A stretch of 64,000 nucleotides of DNA from DASZFV01 sp036494575 (GTDB lineage Bacteria > Myxococcota_A > Polyangia > Fen-1088): contig DASXOE010000140.1 in NCBI GenBank assembly GCA_036494575.1, positions 47,944 through 111,943 of the forward strand, written 5' to 3'. A model generated the notes under the pieces. That model ran no database searches and was not told the origin of the DNA. It saw nothing but the letters and a program-made list of their open reading frames with translations. Shown piece after piece: positions 1 to 9,062 of this stretch; within the stretch, counting starts at the first letter, position 1, and every line of letters begins with the position of its first letter. A program made the translations under genes and the position numbers.

Positions 1-612
1 ACCCACCGTGTCGGCCACGAGGCGCGGCGGCTCGCCCTGCGCGCCGAGCTCGAGCGCGAGCGCGCGGCCGGTGGTCGTGATCCAGGCTCGTTGTTCGTGC
101 TCGTCGAGAGCCTTCAGCCCCTCGGCGAGCGTGGCCGGCGGCAGGATTCCCGTCCAGAAGCCGGCGCAGGCGGCGGTCGACTTCGCGGCCATGACGCGCT
201 TGAGATCGAAGAGCCGCTCGAGCTCGTCCGTCGAGAGGCGCGCGAGACCCGCGTGCGTCAGCTGCGCGACGCCCGCCTTGAAGGCGTCGGGCGCCGTCTG
301 CGAGGCGAGACGTTCCTTCAGCCTCTGGTCGCGCAGGAGCGGCAGGTACGTATCGGCGTAAAGCGCCGCCGTCCGATCGTTGCCGAAGACCTCGCGCCCC
401 GCGGCGCGCGTCTGCCGCCACTGCCGGCAGTCCCGGAGCCGCGGCGCGAGAAGCTGGCCGCCCAGCGAGAACGAGAGCACCGTGACCGCGACGGTGAGAA
501 GATCGGCGACGGCCTTCTTGCGCGCGCGCAGACGACGCGTCGCGAGCCACCCGACGGCGGCGCCCGCGGCGCCGAGCGCCGCATCCAGCGCGAGGAATGG
601 CCACTCACCCAT
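1..612 (-). CDS. hypothetical membrane-anchored protein, cut by window start
   Basis: An open frame runs from ATG at 612 to the first base of the window without a stop, giving at least 204 residues; the 3' end lies outside. The N-terminus has two hydrophobic stretches (about residues 5-19 and 32-50) separated by a basic Arg/Lys-rich turn, so a membrane hairpin or anchor is likely. The rest is soluble and helical-looking, with no catalytic motif I recognise. It starts 17 bp after the TPR gene ending at 630 on the same strand, so the two are probably co-transcribed. The frame was chosen over neighbouring frames because its composition is balanced rather than Arg/Ser/Pro-rich. Function unknown. 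Confidence 0.65.
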   Translation of the reverse strand, partial: MGEWPFLALDAALGAAGAAVGWLATRRLRARKKAVADLLTVAVTVLSFSLGGQLLAPRLRDCRQWRQTRAAGREVFGNDRTAALYADTYLPLLRDQRLKERLASQTAPDAFKAGVAQLTHAGLARLSTDELERLFDLKRVMAAKSTAACAGFWTGILPPATLAEGLKALDEHEQRAWITTTGRALALELGAQGEPPRLVADTVG

Positions 613-629
613 GGGGCCTTGGCCGGCGT

Positions 630-1064
630 TCAGGGCCGATCGCGGATCCAGAGGGTCTCTTTGCCGTCGAGCTTGTCGAGCCACTTGGGCACGTCGTCGA
701 CGTGCCGGCCCGCCGGCAGGATCGCGATATATCGCTCGAGGGCCGCGGCCGCGCTCGCGCGATCGCTCGCGAGGCCCTCGGCCTGGCGCCGCAGCGCGAA
801 GAAGAGCTCGTCGTCGACGGCCTCGGGATCGAGGGCGCTCGCGCTGCCGTCCATGCCCAGCGCACGCTCGTAGTCGGCGGCCGCTTCCCCGAAGCGATCG
901 AGGCTCGCCAGCGCCTGACCGCGGTTGAAGTACGCCTCGGGCTCGACGGGGTCGGCCGCGATCTCGGCGTCGGCGGCCGCGATGGCCTCTTGAAAACGCC
1001 CTTCAGTGACGAGCTTCTTGGAGTGCAACTGACCGTAACCCATGGGTCCGGGAGGATAGCGCAT
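630..1064 (-). CDS. small TPR-repeat protein
   Basis: 144 residues. Residues about 12-75 form two tetratricopeptide-like helical repeats, with alternating small/aromatic positions such as EAYFNRGQALASLDRFGEA. TPR units mediate protein-protein contacts. No signal peptide or membrane segment is visible, so it is probably cytoplasmic. It is followed after 17 bp by the membrane-anchored unknown, suggesting a partner in the same transcript. It is divergent from yajC, and the yajC promoter -35 element overlaps its start codon region. A specific function cannot be assigned. Confidence 0.75.
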   Translation of the reverse strand: MRYPPGPMGYGQLHSKKLVTEGRFQEAIAAADAEIAADPVEPEAYFNRGQALASLDRFGEAAADYERALGMDGSASALDPEAVDDELFFALRRQAEGLASDRASAAAALERYIAILPAGRHVDDVPKWLDKLDGKETLWIRDRP

Positions 1065-1066
1065 CC

Positions 1067-1095
1067 TTGACCCCTGATCCCCTTCCTGCTATGCG
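1067..1095 (+). promoter_or_regulatory. predicted housekeeping promoter of yajC-secD-secF
   Basis: TTGACC at 1067-1072, a 17-bp spacer and TATGCG at 1090-1095 preceded by TGC (extended -10 character). The expected start site lies near 1102, about 18 nt before the TTG start of yajC. A GGAGG ribosome-binding site lies at about 1107-1111. Confidence 0.6.
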
Positions 1096-1119
1096 TTTGC
1101 GCGGCTGGAGGCCCATTCC

Positions 1120-1452
1120 TTGAACCATTTCCTCATCAATTTGGCGCAGGCTGCGGGCGGCGGAGGCAGTCCCTTCACGCAGTTCGTGCCGCTCGTCGCG
1201 ATCTTCGCAATCTTCTACTTCCTCGTGCTGCGGCCCCAGTCGCGCAAGGCCAAGGAGCACCAGTCGATGCTCGCCGACCTCAAGAAGGGCGACGAGGTGG
1301 TGACGCAGGGCGGGATCATCGGCAAGATCAGCGGCATCACCGACGCCGAGCTGACGCTGCAGGTTCAAGAGGGCGTGCGGATCCGCGTGACGCGCGCCTC
1401 GGTGCAGGGCCGCTACGGCGCGGCCGCCAAGACGGAATCGAAGGCTTCCTGA
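1120..1452 (+). CDS. yajC: Sec translocase accessory subunit YajC
   Basis: 110 residues. YajC associates with SecD-SecF in the inner membrane and supports Sec-dependent export. The protein shows the family layout: a short Gly-rich N-terminus, one hydrophobic helix (about residues 22-40) ending in FLVLRPQ, then a cytoplasmic domain with the conserved KKGDEVVTQGGIIGKI stretch. The start is TTG at 1120, supported by GGAGG 8 bp upstream and by the position of the promoter. Immediately followed by secD (44 bp) and secF, the classical order. Confidence 0.95.
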   Translation: MNHFLINLAQAAGGGGSPFTQFVPLVAIFAIFYFLVLRPQSRKAKEHQSMLADLKKGDEVVTQGGIIGKISGITDAELTLQVQEGVRIRVTRASVQGRYGAAAKTESKAS

Positions 1453-1496
1453 GCCTTTAAGCCCCCAACCTTCGCAACCGCAGAACGAGAGACTTC

Positions 1497-3305
1497 ATGG
1501 AACGGTCCTGGTGGTGGAAGGCGGCCCTGTACGGCTTCCTCGTCGTGCTGGCGTGCCTCTACCTCGTGCCCACCGTCGTGCCGGAGCAGAAGCAGCCGGC
1601 CGTCATCAAAAAGTACTTCCAGAAGCGCATCCAGCTCGGCCTCGACTTGCAGGGCGGCCTGCACCTCGTCTACGAGGTCAACGTCGACAAGGCCGTCGCC
1701 GGCAAGGTCGATCGCCTCGCGTCCGACATCGAGGATCGCCTGCGCAAAGACAAGGGTGTCAACGACCTCACGGTGACGCGCGAGGGCCGCGACGACATCA
1801 TCTTCACCTTCAAGAACGCCCCCGACCACGCCAAGCTCGACGACGCGATCCTGCGCGACCACCGCAACGATCTCGACGTCGTCGACCGTGACGCCGCGCA
1901 CGGCGTCGTGCGGCTGCGTCTCGATGCCAAGCAGGTGGACGAGGTGCGCGACTACGCGCTCCGCCAGGGCATCGAGACCATTCGCGGCCGCGTCGACAAG
2001 TTCGGAGTCGCTGAGCCGACCATCATCAAGAAGGGCACCGACATCATCGTCGAGCTGCCCGGCCTCAAGGGCGCGGACTTCGAGCGCATCAAGTCGATCA
2101 TCGGCCGCACGGCCCAGCTCGAGTTCAAGATCGTCGACGACGGCTCGGAGTACATGCGCAAGCTCGTCGACTACCTCAAGGGCCCGGGCGCCGCGGCCAC
2201 GAAGGACTCGGGCATCGAGGCCGTGCCGGAGTCATGGACCGAGAAGGACACGGGCAAGCAGCACGAGGACGTCTACCTGCGCTCCAAGGTCCGCGACGCG
2301 CTCCAGAAGTTCTTCGACGGCCTCACGGGCGACCTGGCGCTTCCACCCGATCACGAGATCGGGTACGAGGAGATGCAGGGGCGCTCGGACACCGGCGAGG
2401 CGACGCCGGACAAGTTCTGGCGCACCTACTACCTGCACAAGCGCGCCGCGCTCACGGGCGAGTACCTTTCGAACGCCGACCAGACCTGGGACCAGCAGAC
2501 GGGCCGCCCCGAGGTGTCGTTCGAGTTCGATCGCCAGGGCGCCGCGATCTCGGAGCGCATGACGGGGGACAACATCGGCCGCAAGATGGCCATCCTCCTC
2601 GACGACAAGATCACGAGCGCGCCCGTCATCGAGGGGCGCATCGGCGCGCGCGGGCGCATCACGCTGGGCGGCTTCGGCGACCCGTTCGCGCTGCAGCAGG
2701 AGGCGAAGGATCTCGTGGCCGTGCTGCGGTCGGGCGCGCTGCCCGCGCCGCTGCGTAAGACCTTCGAGACCCAGGTCGGCCCCACGATGGGCCGCGACGC
2801 CGTCAGCAAGGCGAAGTTCTCGATGATGATCGGCGCGATCGCCGTCGTGCTCTTCATGATGACGTACTACCGGCTGGCCGGCATCATCGCGAACTTCGCC
2901 ATGATCCTGAACATGCTCTTCATGGTGGCGATCCTCGCGGCCTTCGAGGCCTCGCTCACGCTGCCGGGCATCGCGGGCCTCGTCTTGACGATCGGCATGG
3001 CCGTCGACGCCAACATCATCATCTACGAGCGCATCCGAGAGGAGCTGCGCCTCGGCAAATCGGTGCGGACGGCCGTCGACTCCGGCTTTCAGCGCGCGTT
3101 TTGGACCGTCTTCGACGCGCACGTCACGAACTTCGTCGCCGGCGTCGTCCTTTACTCCTATGGCTCCGGACCCATCCGGGGCTTCGCCGTCACGCTCCTC
3201 GTCGGCATCGTGACCAACCTCGTCACCTCCTACTGGCTGTCGCACTGGATGTTCGACGGCCTCGTGGGCCGTCGCGGCGCAGCGCGCGCGACCCTGTCGA
3301 TCTAG
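1497..3305 (+). CDS. secD: protein translocase subunit SecD
   Basis: 602 residues. SecD and SecF form the proton-driven auxiliary complex that pulls secreted proteins through SecYEG on the periplasmic side. It has an N-terminal membrane helix (residues about 9-27), the D1 signature QLGLDLQGGLHLVYEV, a long periplasmic region to about residue 440, and five C-terminal membrane helices containing GMAVDANIIIYERIREE. There is an insertion of roughly 80 residues in the periplasmic part (about 230-320), long compared with E. coli-type domain boundaries. Start ATG at 1497; in operon between yajC and secF. Confidence 0.97.
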   Translation: MERSWWWKAALYGFLVVLACLYLVPTVVPEQKQPAVIKKYFQKRIQLGLDLQGGLHLVYEVNVDKAVAGKVDRLASDIEDRLRKDKGVNDLTVTREGRDDIIFTFKNAPDHAKLDDAILRDHRNDLDVVDRDAAHGVVRLRLDAKQVDEVRDYALRQGIETIRGRVDKFGVAEPTIIKKGTDIIVELPGLKGADFERIKSIIGRTAQLEFKIVDDGSEYMRKLVDYLKGPGAAATKDSGIEAVPESWTEKDTGKQHEDVYLRSKVRDALQKFFDGLTGDLALPPDHEIGYEEMQGRSDTGEATPDKFWRTYYLHKRAALTGEYLSNADQTWDQQTGRPEVSFEFDRQGAAISERMTGDNIGRKMAILLDDKITSAPVIEGRIGARGRITLGGFGDPFALQQEAKDLVAVLRSGALPAPLRKTFETQVGPTMGRDAVSKAKFSMMIGAIAVVLFMMTYYRLAGIIANFAMILNMLFMVAILAAFEASLTLPGIAGLVLTIGMAVDANIIIYERIREELRLGKSVRTAVDSGFQRAFWTVFDAHVTNFVAGVVLYSYGSGPIRGFAVTLLVGIVTNLVTSYWLSHWMFDGLVGRRGAARATLSI

Positions 3306-3332
3306 CAACGATTTAGGAAGAACGAGAAGACC

Positions 3333-4592
3333 ATGGCGGCCCAAAGCGAAAAGCAGAAGTTCTTCGAGATCATCCACCCGGGCGCGAGCTACGAGTTCAT
3401 CGGGAACCAGAAGTACTGGATCACGATGTCGATCCTGCTCGTGCTGCTGACGGTCGTCATGCTGCCGCTCAACGCCTACGTGCTCAAGGGCCGCGGGCAC
3501 GCGCTCAACTGGGGCGTCGACTTCCGCGGCGGAAGCGAGATCCTCATCGAGTTCTCGAAGCCGGTCGAGGCGGGCGCCATCAGGCAGGCGCTCGCGGACA
3601 TCCACCTCGGCGACGCCGAGGTCGTGAAGTACGACGACCCCACGGGCAAAAAGCTCTGGAACTTCATGCTGCGCGTGGGCGCCGTCTCGGTCGTCTCCGA
3701 GCAGAAGGCCAAGCAGATCCGCGAGTCCCTCGCCAAGGAGGGCGCGGCCTCGCTGCAGCACTTCGAATGGTCCGAGGGCGGCGACAAGATCTACCTGCGT
3801 TACGACCAGCCCGTCGACACGACGGCCCTCGCGAGCTCGCTCAAGGCCATCGGCGTGAGCTCGAACCAGGTCCAGACCTTCGGCCGCGCCGTCGAGAACA
3901 CCTACGAGGTGACGCTCGTCGGCCTCGACACCGAGATCCGCCACACGCTCGACGCGCGCCTCGGCGAGGGCGCCGTCGCGGCCATCCCGCAGGTCGAGTC
4001 GGTGGGCGCCAAGGCCGGCAAGCAGCTCCAGGTCGACGCGGCGAGGTCGCTCCTCTACGCGATCCTCTTGATCATGGTCTACATCGCGTTCCGGTTCGAC
4101 TTCCGGTACGGCCCCGGCACGGTCGTGGCGCTCCTCCACGACGCCGTGCTCGTCATCGGCGCGTTCGCCGTGACGTACAAGGAGTTCTCGCTGACGACGG
4201 TGGCGGCCGTGCTCACGATCATCGGCTTCTCGATGAACGACACGATCGTCGTCTTCGACCGCATCCGCGAGAACGCGGCGCGCCTGCGTGACCGCCGCTT
4301 CGATCGCGTCGTCAACCAGTCGATCAACGAGACGCTCTCGCGCACGATCCTCACGAGCGCCACGGTGTTCTTCGTGACCCTCGCTATGAACGTCTTCGGC
4401 GTGGGCGTCATCCGCGACTTCGCCTTCGCCATGAACGTCGGCGTCGTCGTCGGGACCTACTCGTCGATCTTCATCGCGAGCCCCATCCTCATCTGGCTCA
4501 ACGAGAAGTTCCTCGAGAGCCAGCGCCGCGCGGCGCCCCGCCAGAACCGCCGCGGCGGCCGATCGACGGACCTCCAGGTCGACGAACCTTAG
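3333..4592 (+). CDS. secF: protein translocase subunit SecF
   Basis: 419 residues. Partner of SecD in the inner membrane. Membrane helix at about residues 30-52, then the family signature NWGVDFRGGSEILIEF, a periplasmic P1 domain that is larger than in short SecF proteins (about 80-225), and five C-terminal helices with the conserved GFSMNDTIVVFDRIREN motif. The C-terminus is Arg-rich and cytoplasmic. ATG at 3333 follows a purine-rich AGGAAG/GAGAAG region. It lies 27 bp after secD. Confidence 0.97.
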   Translation: MAAQSEKQKFFEIIHPGASYEFIGNQKYWITMSILLVLLTVVMLPLNAYVLKGRGHALNWGVDFRGGSEILIEFSKPVEAGAIRQALADIHLGDAEVVKYDDPTGKKLWNFMLRVGAVSVVSEQKAKQIRESLAKEGAASLQHFEWSEGGDKIYLRYDQPVDTTALASSLKAIGVSSNQVQTFGRAVENTYEVTLVGLDTEIRHTLDARLGEGAVAAIPQVESVGAKAGKQLQVDAARSLLYAILLIMVYIAFRFDFRYGPGTVVALLHDAVLVIGAFAVTYKEFSLTTVAAVLTIIGFSMNDTIVVFDRIRENAARLRDRRFDRVVNQSINETLSRTILTSATVFFVTLAMNVFGVGVIRDFAFAMNVGVVVGTYSSIFIASPILIWLNEKFLESQRRAAPRQNRRGGRSTDLQVDEP

Positions 4593-4633
4593 CTGCGGGA
4601 GCGTCCGCGGCGCGTGATAGTGTCCGGCCGTAG

Positions 4634-6322
4634 ATGCGGCCGGCAGCATGGGATCCGGTTCTGGTCGATGACGCCGCCGTCCTCGCGCTCGCCGCCGAGC
4701 TGAGGGTTCGGCCGCTCACGGCGCGGATCCTGCTCGGGCGGGGCATCGGGACGAACACGGCCGCGAGGTTTCTCGCCCCCCGCCTCGCCGACCTGCGGCC
4801 GCCCGACGGGATGGCCGACCTCGGCAAGGCGCTCGACCGGCTCGTGGCGGCCTTCGGCGCCGGCGAGACCATCGGCGTCTTCGGCGACTACGACGTCGAC
4901 GGCGTCACGACGGCGGCCGTGCTCGCGACGACGCTCCGCGCGTTCGGCGGCAAGGTGATCCCGCGCTGCGCGAGCCGCGACGCCGGCTACGGCCTCGGCC
5001 CCGACGACGTGGCGCGCTTCGCCGACGACGGCTGCCGCGTCCTCGTCACGGGCGACTGCGGCACGAGCGATCACGAAGCGCTGCGCGCGGCGCGCGCGCG
5101 CGGCATCGACGTCGTCGTCATCGACCACCACCAGCTGCCCGAGGGCGAGTCCCAGGCGTTCGCCCTCATCAACCCGCGCCGTCCCGATGACGCCTTCCCG
5201 TTCAAGGGCCTGGCCTCCTGCGGCGTGGCCTTCTATCTGGCTGCCTCGCTGCGCTCGCGCCTGCGCGAGATCCACCCGCACTTCGATCCGCGCGACCTGC
5301 TCGATCTCGTGGCGCTCGGGACGATCGCCGACCTCGTGCCGCTCGTCGACGAAAACCGCATCCTCGTCGCCCACGGTCTTCGCGCCCTCGGCGCGCGCAA
5401 GCGGCCGGCCATCGCGGCGCTCGCGGCCAACGCCGAGCTCCCCGAGGGCCCCATCACGGCCCACGACGTTGGCTTCCGCTTGGCGCCGCGTCTCAACGCA
5501 GCGGGGCGCTTGGGCGAGGCCCAGCTCGCGCTCGATCTCCTGCTGGCGCCCGACGCCGCGACGGCCACGCGCCTCGCCGAGGAGCTCGAGGACAAGAACG
5601 TCGAGCGTCAGCGCATCCAGGAGCTCGTCTGGATCGAGGCGCTCGCCGCGGCCGCCGAGCACGAGACGTCGCCCGCCGTCGTCGTGGGCGCCGAGGGGTG
5701 GCACCCAGGCGTCGTGGGGATCATCGCCGCGCGGCTCGTCGACAAGCTCGCCCGGCCAGCGATCGTCGTGGGCTTTCGGGCCGGGGAGGGGCGCGGCTCG
5801 GCGCGCACGGTGCCGGGCTTCGATCTCTTCGCGGCGCTCTCGCGCTCGTCCGAGCACCTGGAGCGCTTCGGCGGACACGCAGCGGCCGCCGGCATGAGCG
5901 TCACGATCGCGAACCTGGACGCGTTCCGCCGGCAGTTCGCCGAGGCCATCCGCGAGCAGGCCGTGGGACGCGCCGCGCCCACCGTGCGCGTCGACGCCGT
6001 GGTGGCGCTGGGCGAGCTGGACCTGCCCTTCGCAGAGGAGCTCGCGCGCCTGGCGCCTTTCGGCGCCGCCAACGCCGAGCCGCTCTTCGCCCTTCGAGGC
6101 GTCACGACGCAGGCGACGCGGCGGGTGGGGCAGGGGCACCTGCAGCTCACGCTCATGGATCGCGGGGCCGTCAGCGAGGCCATCGCCTTCGGCATGGCCG
6201 ACCGCGACCCCGGCACGGGCGCCGCCCTCGATCTGCTCGCGACAGCCGAGCTCGACACGTTTCGAGGCTCACGCCGCGCTCGCCTCAAGGTGCGCCACCT
6301 CTTCCCGCACGCGCTGGCCTGA
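4634..6322 (+). CDS. recJ: single-stranded-DNA-specific exonuclease RecJ
   Basis: 562 residues. RecJ degrades single-stranded DNA 5' to 3' in recombination and mismatch/base-excision repair, using Mn2+/Mg2+. Phosphoesterase (DHH) motifs are visible: FGDYDVDGVTTA near residue 80, GDCGTSDH near 140, and VIDHHQLPEGE near 160. The DHHA1 domain has GRGSARTV and GGHAAAAGM (about 380-420), followed by the OB-type C-terminal domain. The length matches the family. ATG at 4634 sits 10 bp after a TAGTGT -10-like element (4618-4623) with an upstream TG, so it may be transcribed on its own as well as from the sec operon. Confidence 0.95.
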   Translation: MRPAAWDPVLVDDAAVLALAAELRVRPLTARILLGRGIGTNTAARFLAPRLADLRPPDGMADLGKALDRLVAAFGAGETIGVFGDYDVDGVTTAAVLATTLRAFGGKVIPRCASRDAGYGLGPDDVARFADDGCRVLVTGDCGTSDHEALRAARARGIDVVVIDHHQLPEGESQAFALINPRRPDDAFPFKGLASCGVAFYLAASLRSRLREIHPHFDPRDLLDLVALGTIADLVPLVDENRILVAHGLRALGARKRPAIAALAANAELPEGPITAHDVGFRLAPRLNAAGRLGEAQLALDLLLAPDAATATRLAEELEDKNVERQRIQELVWIEALAAAAEHETSPAVVVGAEGWHPGVVGIIAARLVDKLARPAIVVGFRAGEGRGSARTVPGFDLFAALSRSSEHLERFGGHAAAAGMSVTIANLDAFRRQFAEAIREQAVGRAAPTVRVDAVVALGELDLPFAEELARLAPFGAANAEPLFALRGVTTQATRRVGQGHLQLTLMDRGAVSEAIAFGMADRDPGTGAALDLLATAELDTFRGSRRARLKVRHLFPHALA

Positions 6323-6348
6323 GGGGCTAGACTTCCGTCGAACCGGGC

Positions 6349-6630
6349 ATGCCCCTTTATCGCCATACCAAGCTGCCGCCGCCGCCCGAGCTGGGCGAGA
6401 AGACGGTCTGGCAGTACCTGCCGCGCCAGACCGTGCGCCGAGTGCTGTTCCTCCTCATCGCGCTCGGCGCGGTCGTCTTCCTCAAACGCTCGAGCGGCTG
6501 GTCGCTGGGCGGCCTTCTCGACGCGCCGCCGAGCGCGTCCGCGGGCGCCGGACCGGGCGCGCCCGTCTATCACATCAGGGTCACGCCGCCGGAGAGCCCG
6601 CCCGCCCCGAAGAGCAAGAGCGCGCCGTGA
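6349..6630 (+). CDS. small single-pass membrane protein, unknown
   Basis: 93 residues. One membrane helix at about residues 32-47 (VLFLLIALGAVVFL) preceded by basic residues, then a Ser/Ala/Pro-rich tail ending in several Lys. No family recognised. A TAGACT -10-like element lies at 6328-6333, 15 bp upstream of the ATG. Its stop overlaps the GTG start of the TerC gene by 4 bp, so the two are translationally coupled and it may be a partner or assembly factor of that transporter; this is inference. Confidence 0.7.
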   Translation: MPLYRHTKLPPPPELGEKTVWQYLPRQTVRRVLFLLIALGAVVFLKRSSGWSLGGLLDAPPSASAGAGPGAPVYHIRVTPPESPPAPKSKSAP

Positions 6631-7571
6631 CGAGCGTCGGGGGGCCCATGGCCTGGGCCGTGTTTGGCGTCGTCGTGATCGCGATGCTCGCCGTCGACCT
6701 CGGGATCTTCCACCGCAAGGCGCACGAGATCTCCTTCAAGGAGGCCGCGACCTGGTCGCTGATCTGGATCTCGCTCTCTCTCGCCTTCAACACGTTCGTG
6801 CTCGCGAAGTTCGGGGAGGACCGCGCGCTCGAGTTCTTCCAGGCTTGGCTCATCGAGAAGGCGCTCTCCGTCGACAACCTGTTCGTCTTCCTCGCGGCGT
6901 TCTCTTTCTTCGCCGTGCCGGCGCGTCTGCAGCACCGCGTCCTTTTCTGGGGGATCTTCGGCGCCCTCGTCACGCGCGGCGTCTTCATCGTCGCGGGCGC
7001 GGCCCTGCTCGCCACCTTTCACTGGGTCATGTACGTCTTCGGCGCGATCCTGATCCTCACCGCGATCCGCCTGCTCTTCGGGACCGAGGAGGCCGTGCAC
7101 CCCGAGCGCAACCCCGTCCTCAAGGTCTTCCGCAAGCTCGTGCGCGTCACGCCCGACTACGACGGCCCGCGCTTCCTCGTCAAGCGCGACGGGCTCTGGT
7201 TCGCGACGCCGCTCCTCATGGTGCTCGTCGTCATCGAGACGTCCGACGTCGTCTTCGCCGTCGACTCGATCCCGGCGGTCTTCGGTGTGACGCGCGACGT
7301 GTTCATCGTCTACACGTCGAACATCTTCGCGATCTTCGGCCTGCGCGCCCTCTGCTTCCTCGTGGCGAGCCTCGTGCGCCGCTTGCATTATCTCAAGCCG
7401 GGCATCGCGCTCGTGCTCGCTTTCGTGGGCGTCAAGATGGTGGTCGCCGACAAGCTGCCGATCTCGGACGGAGTCTCGCTGGCCGTCGTGGGCGGCATCA
7501 TCGCCGTCGCCGCCATCGGCTCCTGGATGTTCGCCCCCAAGGACGGCGCCACGCCGCCGGCTACGAACTGA
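6627..7571 (+). CDS. TerC/Alx family integral membrane protein
   Basis: 314 residues with about nine membrane helices. TerC/Alx proteins are inner-membrane transporters, in several bacteria linked to manganese efflux and metallation of exported proteins. Family signatures are LIEKALSVDNLFVFLAAFSFF (about 73-93), a second acidic helix with TSDVVFAVDSIPAVF (about 205-220), and the intervening basic loop. The paired Asp-containing helices are thought to bind the metal. GTG start at 6627 overlaps the previous gene by 4 bp. It converges on the transhydrogenase gene with a 57-bp gap. The individual substrate cannot be read from the sequence. Confidence 0.92.
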   Translation: MTSVGGPMAWAVFGVVVIAMLAVDLGIFHRKAHEISFKEAATWSLIWISLSLAFNTFVLAKFGEDRALEFFQAWLIEKALSVDNLFVFLAAFSFFAVPARLQHRVLFWGIFGALVTRGVFIVAGAALLATFHWVMYVFGAILILTAIRLLFGTEEAVHPERNPVLKVFRKLVRVTPDYDGPRFLVKRDGLWFATPLLMVLVVIETSDVVFAVDSIPAVFGVTRDVFIVYTSNIFAIFGLRALCFLVASLVRRLHYLKPGIALVLAFVGVKMVVADKLPISDGVSLAVVGGIIAVAAIGSWMFAPKDGATPPATN

Positions 7572-7628
7572 GCCCTTGCCGACGCAATCCGGGTCGGGCT
7601 GCATCCGTCGAGGTCTTCTCTCGCAACC

Positions 7629-9062
7629 TCAGCTCTTCGACACCCGTTTCGCGAGACGCCCAAGGCCATCGTAGGCCGCGTACTTGTAGAGCTCGGCAAG
7701 CGTCGGGAAGTTGAAGACGCTGTCTATGAAGACGTCGATGGTGCCGCCCGTCGACATCACCATCTGACCGATGTGGATGAGCTCCGTCGCGCGATCGCCG
7801 ATGATGTGGACGCCGAGCAGCTTCTTCGTCGCGGGATCGAAGATCAGCTTGAGCGTCCCGTCCGACTCGCCGATGATCTGCCCGCGCGCGTTCTGCTCGT
7901 AGCGCGCGCGGCCCACCTCGTAGGCGACGCCCTGCGCCTTCAGCTCTTCCTCGGTGGCGCCCACCATCGAGATCTCGGGGATCGTGAAGACGCCGAACGG
8001 CGTGAGGGGCGCGACGTGCGTCTTGTACGGGATGCCGAAGGCGTGGCAAGCCGCGACGCGGCCTTGCTCCATCGACACCGAGGCGAGCGCCGGGTTGCCG
8101 ATGACGTCGCCCGCGGCGTAGATGTGCGGCTGCGCCGTCTGGAAGCTCTCGTTGACCGTGATGCGCCCGCGCGCGTCGAGCGTGATGCCGGCCTTGTCGA
8201 GCCCGAGGGCCTTCGTGTTGCCGGCCCGGCCCGCCGAGTACAGGACCTTGTCGACCTGGAGGATCTTGCCGCTCTTGAGCGCGATGCGCAGCGGCCCGCC
8301 GGGCACGCGCTGGATCGACTCGACGGCGTCGCCGAGCATGACCTCGTGCCCGCCCCGCTCGAGCGCCGTCTTCATGCCGGCCGACATCTCGCCGTCGAGC
8401 CCGCCGAGCAAGTTGCCGCGGCCCTCGATGACGATGATGGCGGTGCCGAGCGCCGCGAAAAGGCACGCGTACTCGCAGCCGATGACGCCCCCGCCGACGA
8501 CCGCGAGCGACAGCGGGATCCGATCGAGCTCGAGGATCGTGTCGGAGTCCTCGACGTCTGGATCGTCGAAGGGCACGCCCGGCGGCCGGTGCGGCGAGCT
8601 GCCCGGCGCCACGAGGAAGTAGGGCGCGCGCAGCCGGCGCGTCGGGCCGTCGCTCGACGTCGGCGCCACCTCGATCGCGCTCGGCGACACGAAGGCCGCC
8701 TCGCCGCGCACGATGGTCACACCGTGGCGCTGCATGTTCCGGTCGATCTGCGCGACCTGTTGTTCGGTGACGACGCGAATGCGCCCCATGAGCTGGCGCA
8801 GGCTCGCGTCGCGGTCCACGTCGAGCGTCATGCCGTAGAGCCGGCGGCGTTGAAAGCCCGTGAGGTAGAGCGCCGTCTCGCGCAGCGTCTTCGACGGCAG
8901 CGTCCCCGTGTGCACGCTCGCGCCCCCGAGCGCGGGCGCCTTCTCGACGAGCGCGACGCGCTTGCCGAAGTACGCCGCCTGCGCGGCGCCCTTCTCCCCG
9001 GCGGGCCCCGAGCCGATGACGACGAGATCGAACGCCTCTGCCTCGCTCACGCGGTCATTCAC
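7629..9062 (-). CDS. sthA: soluble pyridine nucleotide transhydrogenase
   Basis: 477 residues. FAD flavoprotein that exchanges reducing equivalents between NADPH and NAD+. An N-terminal Rossmann motif VIGSGPAGEKGA binds FAD and a second motif VVGGGVIGCEYA binds pyridine nucleotide near residue 185. In the segment GGASVHTGTLPSKTLRE both redox-active cysteines found in lipoamide dehydrogenase and glutathione reductase are replaced (Ser and Thr), which distinguishes SthA from disulfide reductases. I chose GTG at 9062 (8-bp overlap with the upstream amidase stop); GTG at 9050 is an alternative. The frame stays open further upstream but that part is a shadow of the amidase gene. Confidence 0.9.
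   Translation of the reverse strand: MNDRVSEAEAFDLVVIGSGPAGEKGAAQAAYFGKRVALVEKAPALGGASVHTGTLPSKTLRETALYLTGFQRRRLYGMTLDVDRDASLRQLMGRIRVVTEQQVAQIDRNMQRHGVTIVRGEAAFVSPSAIEVAPTSSDGPTRRLRAPYFLVAPGSSPHRPPGVPFDDPDVEDSDTILELDRIPLSLAVVGGGVIGCEYACLFAALGTAIIVIEGRGNLLGGLDGEMSAGMKTALERGGHEVMLGDAVESIQRVPGGPLRIALKSGKILQVDKVLYSAGRAGNTKALGLDKAGITLDARGRITVNESFQTAQPHIYAAGDVIGNPALASVSMEQGRVAACHAFGIPYKTHVAPLTPFGVFTIPEISMVGATEEELKAQGVAYEVGRARYEQNARGQIIGESDGTLKLIFDPATKKLLGVHIIGDRATELIHIGQMVMSTGGTIDVFIDSVFNFPTLAELYKYAAYDGLGRLAKRVSKS

Noticed and set aside
2232..4649. Long minus-strand open frame opposite secD-secF
   Set aside because: Same antisense artefact; both plus-strand genes are unambiguous.
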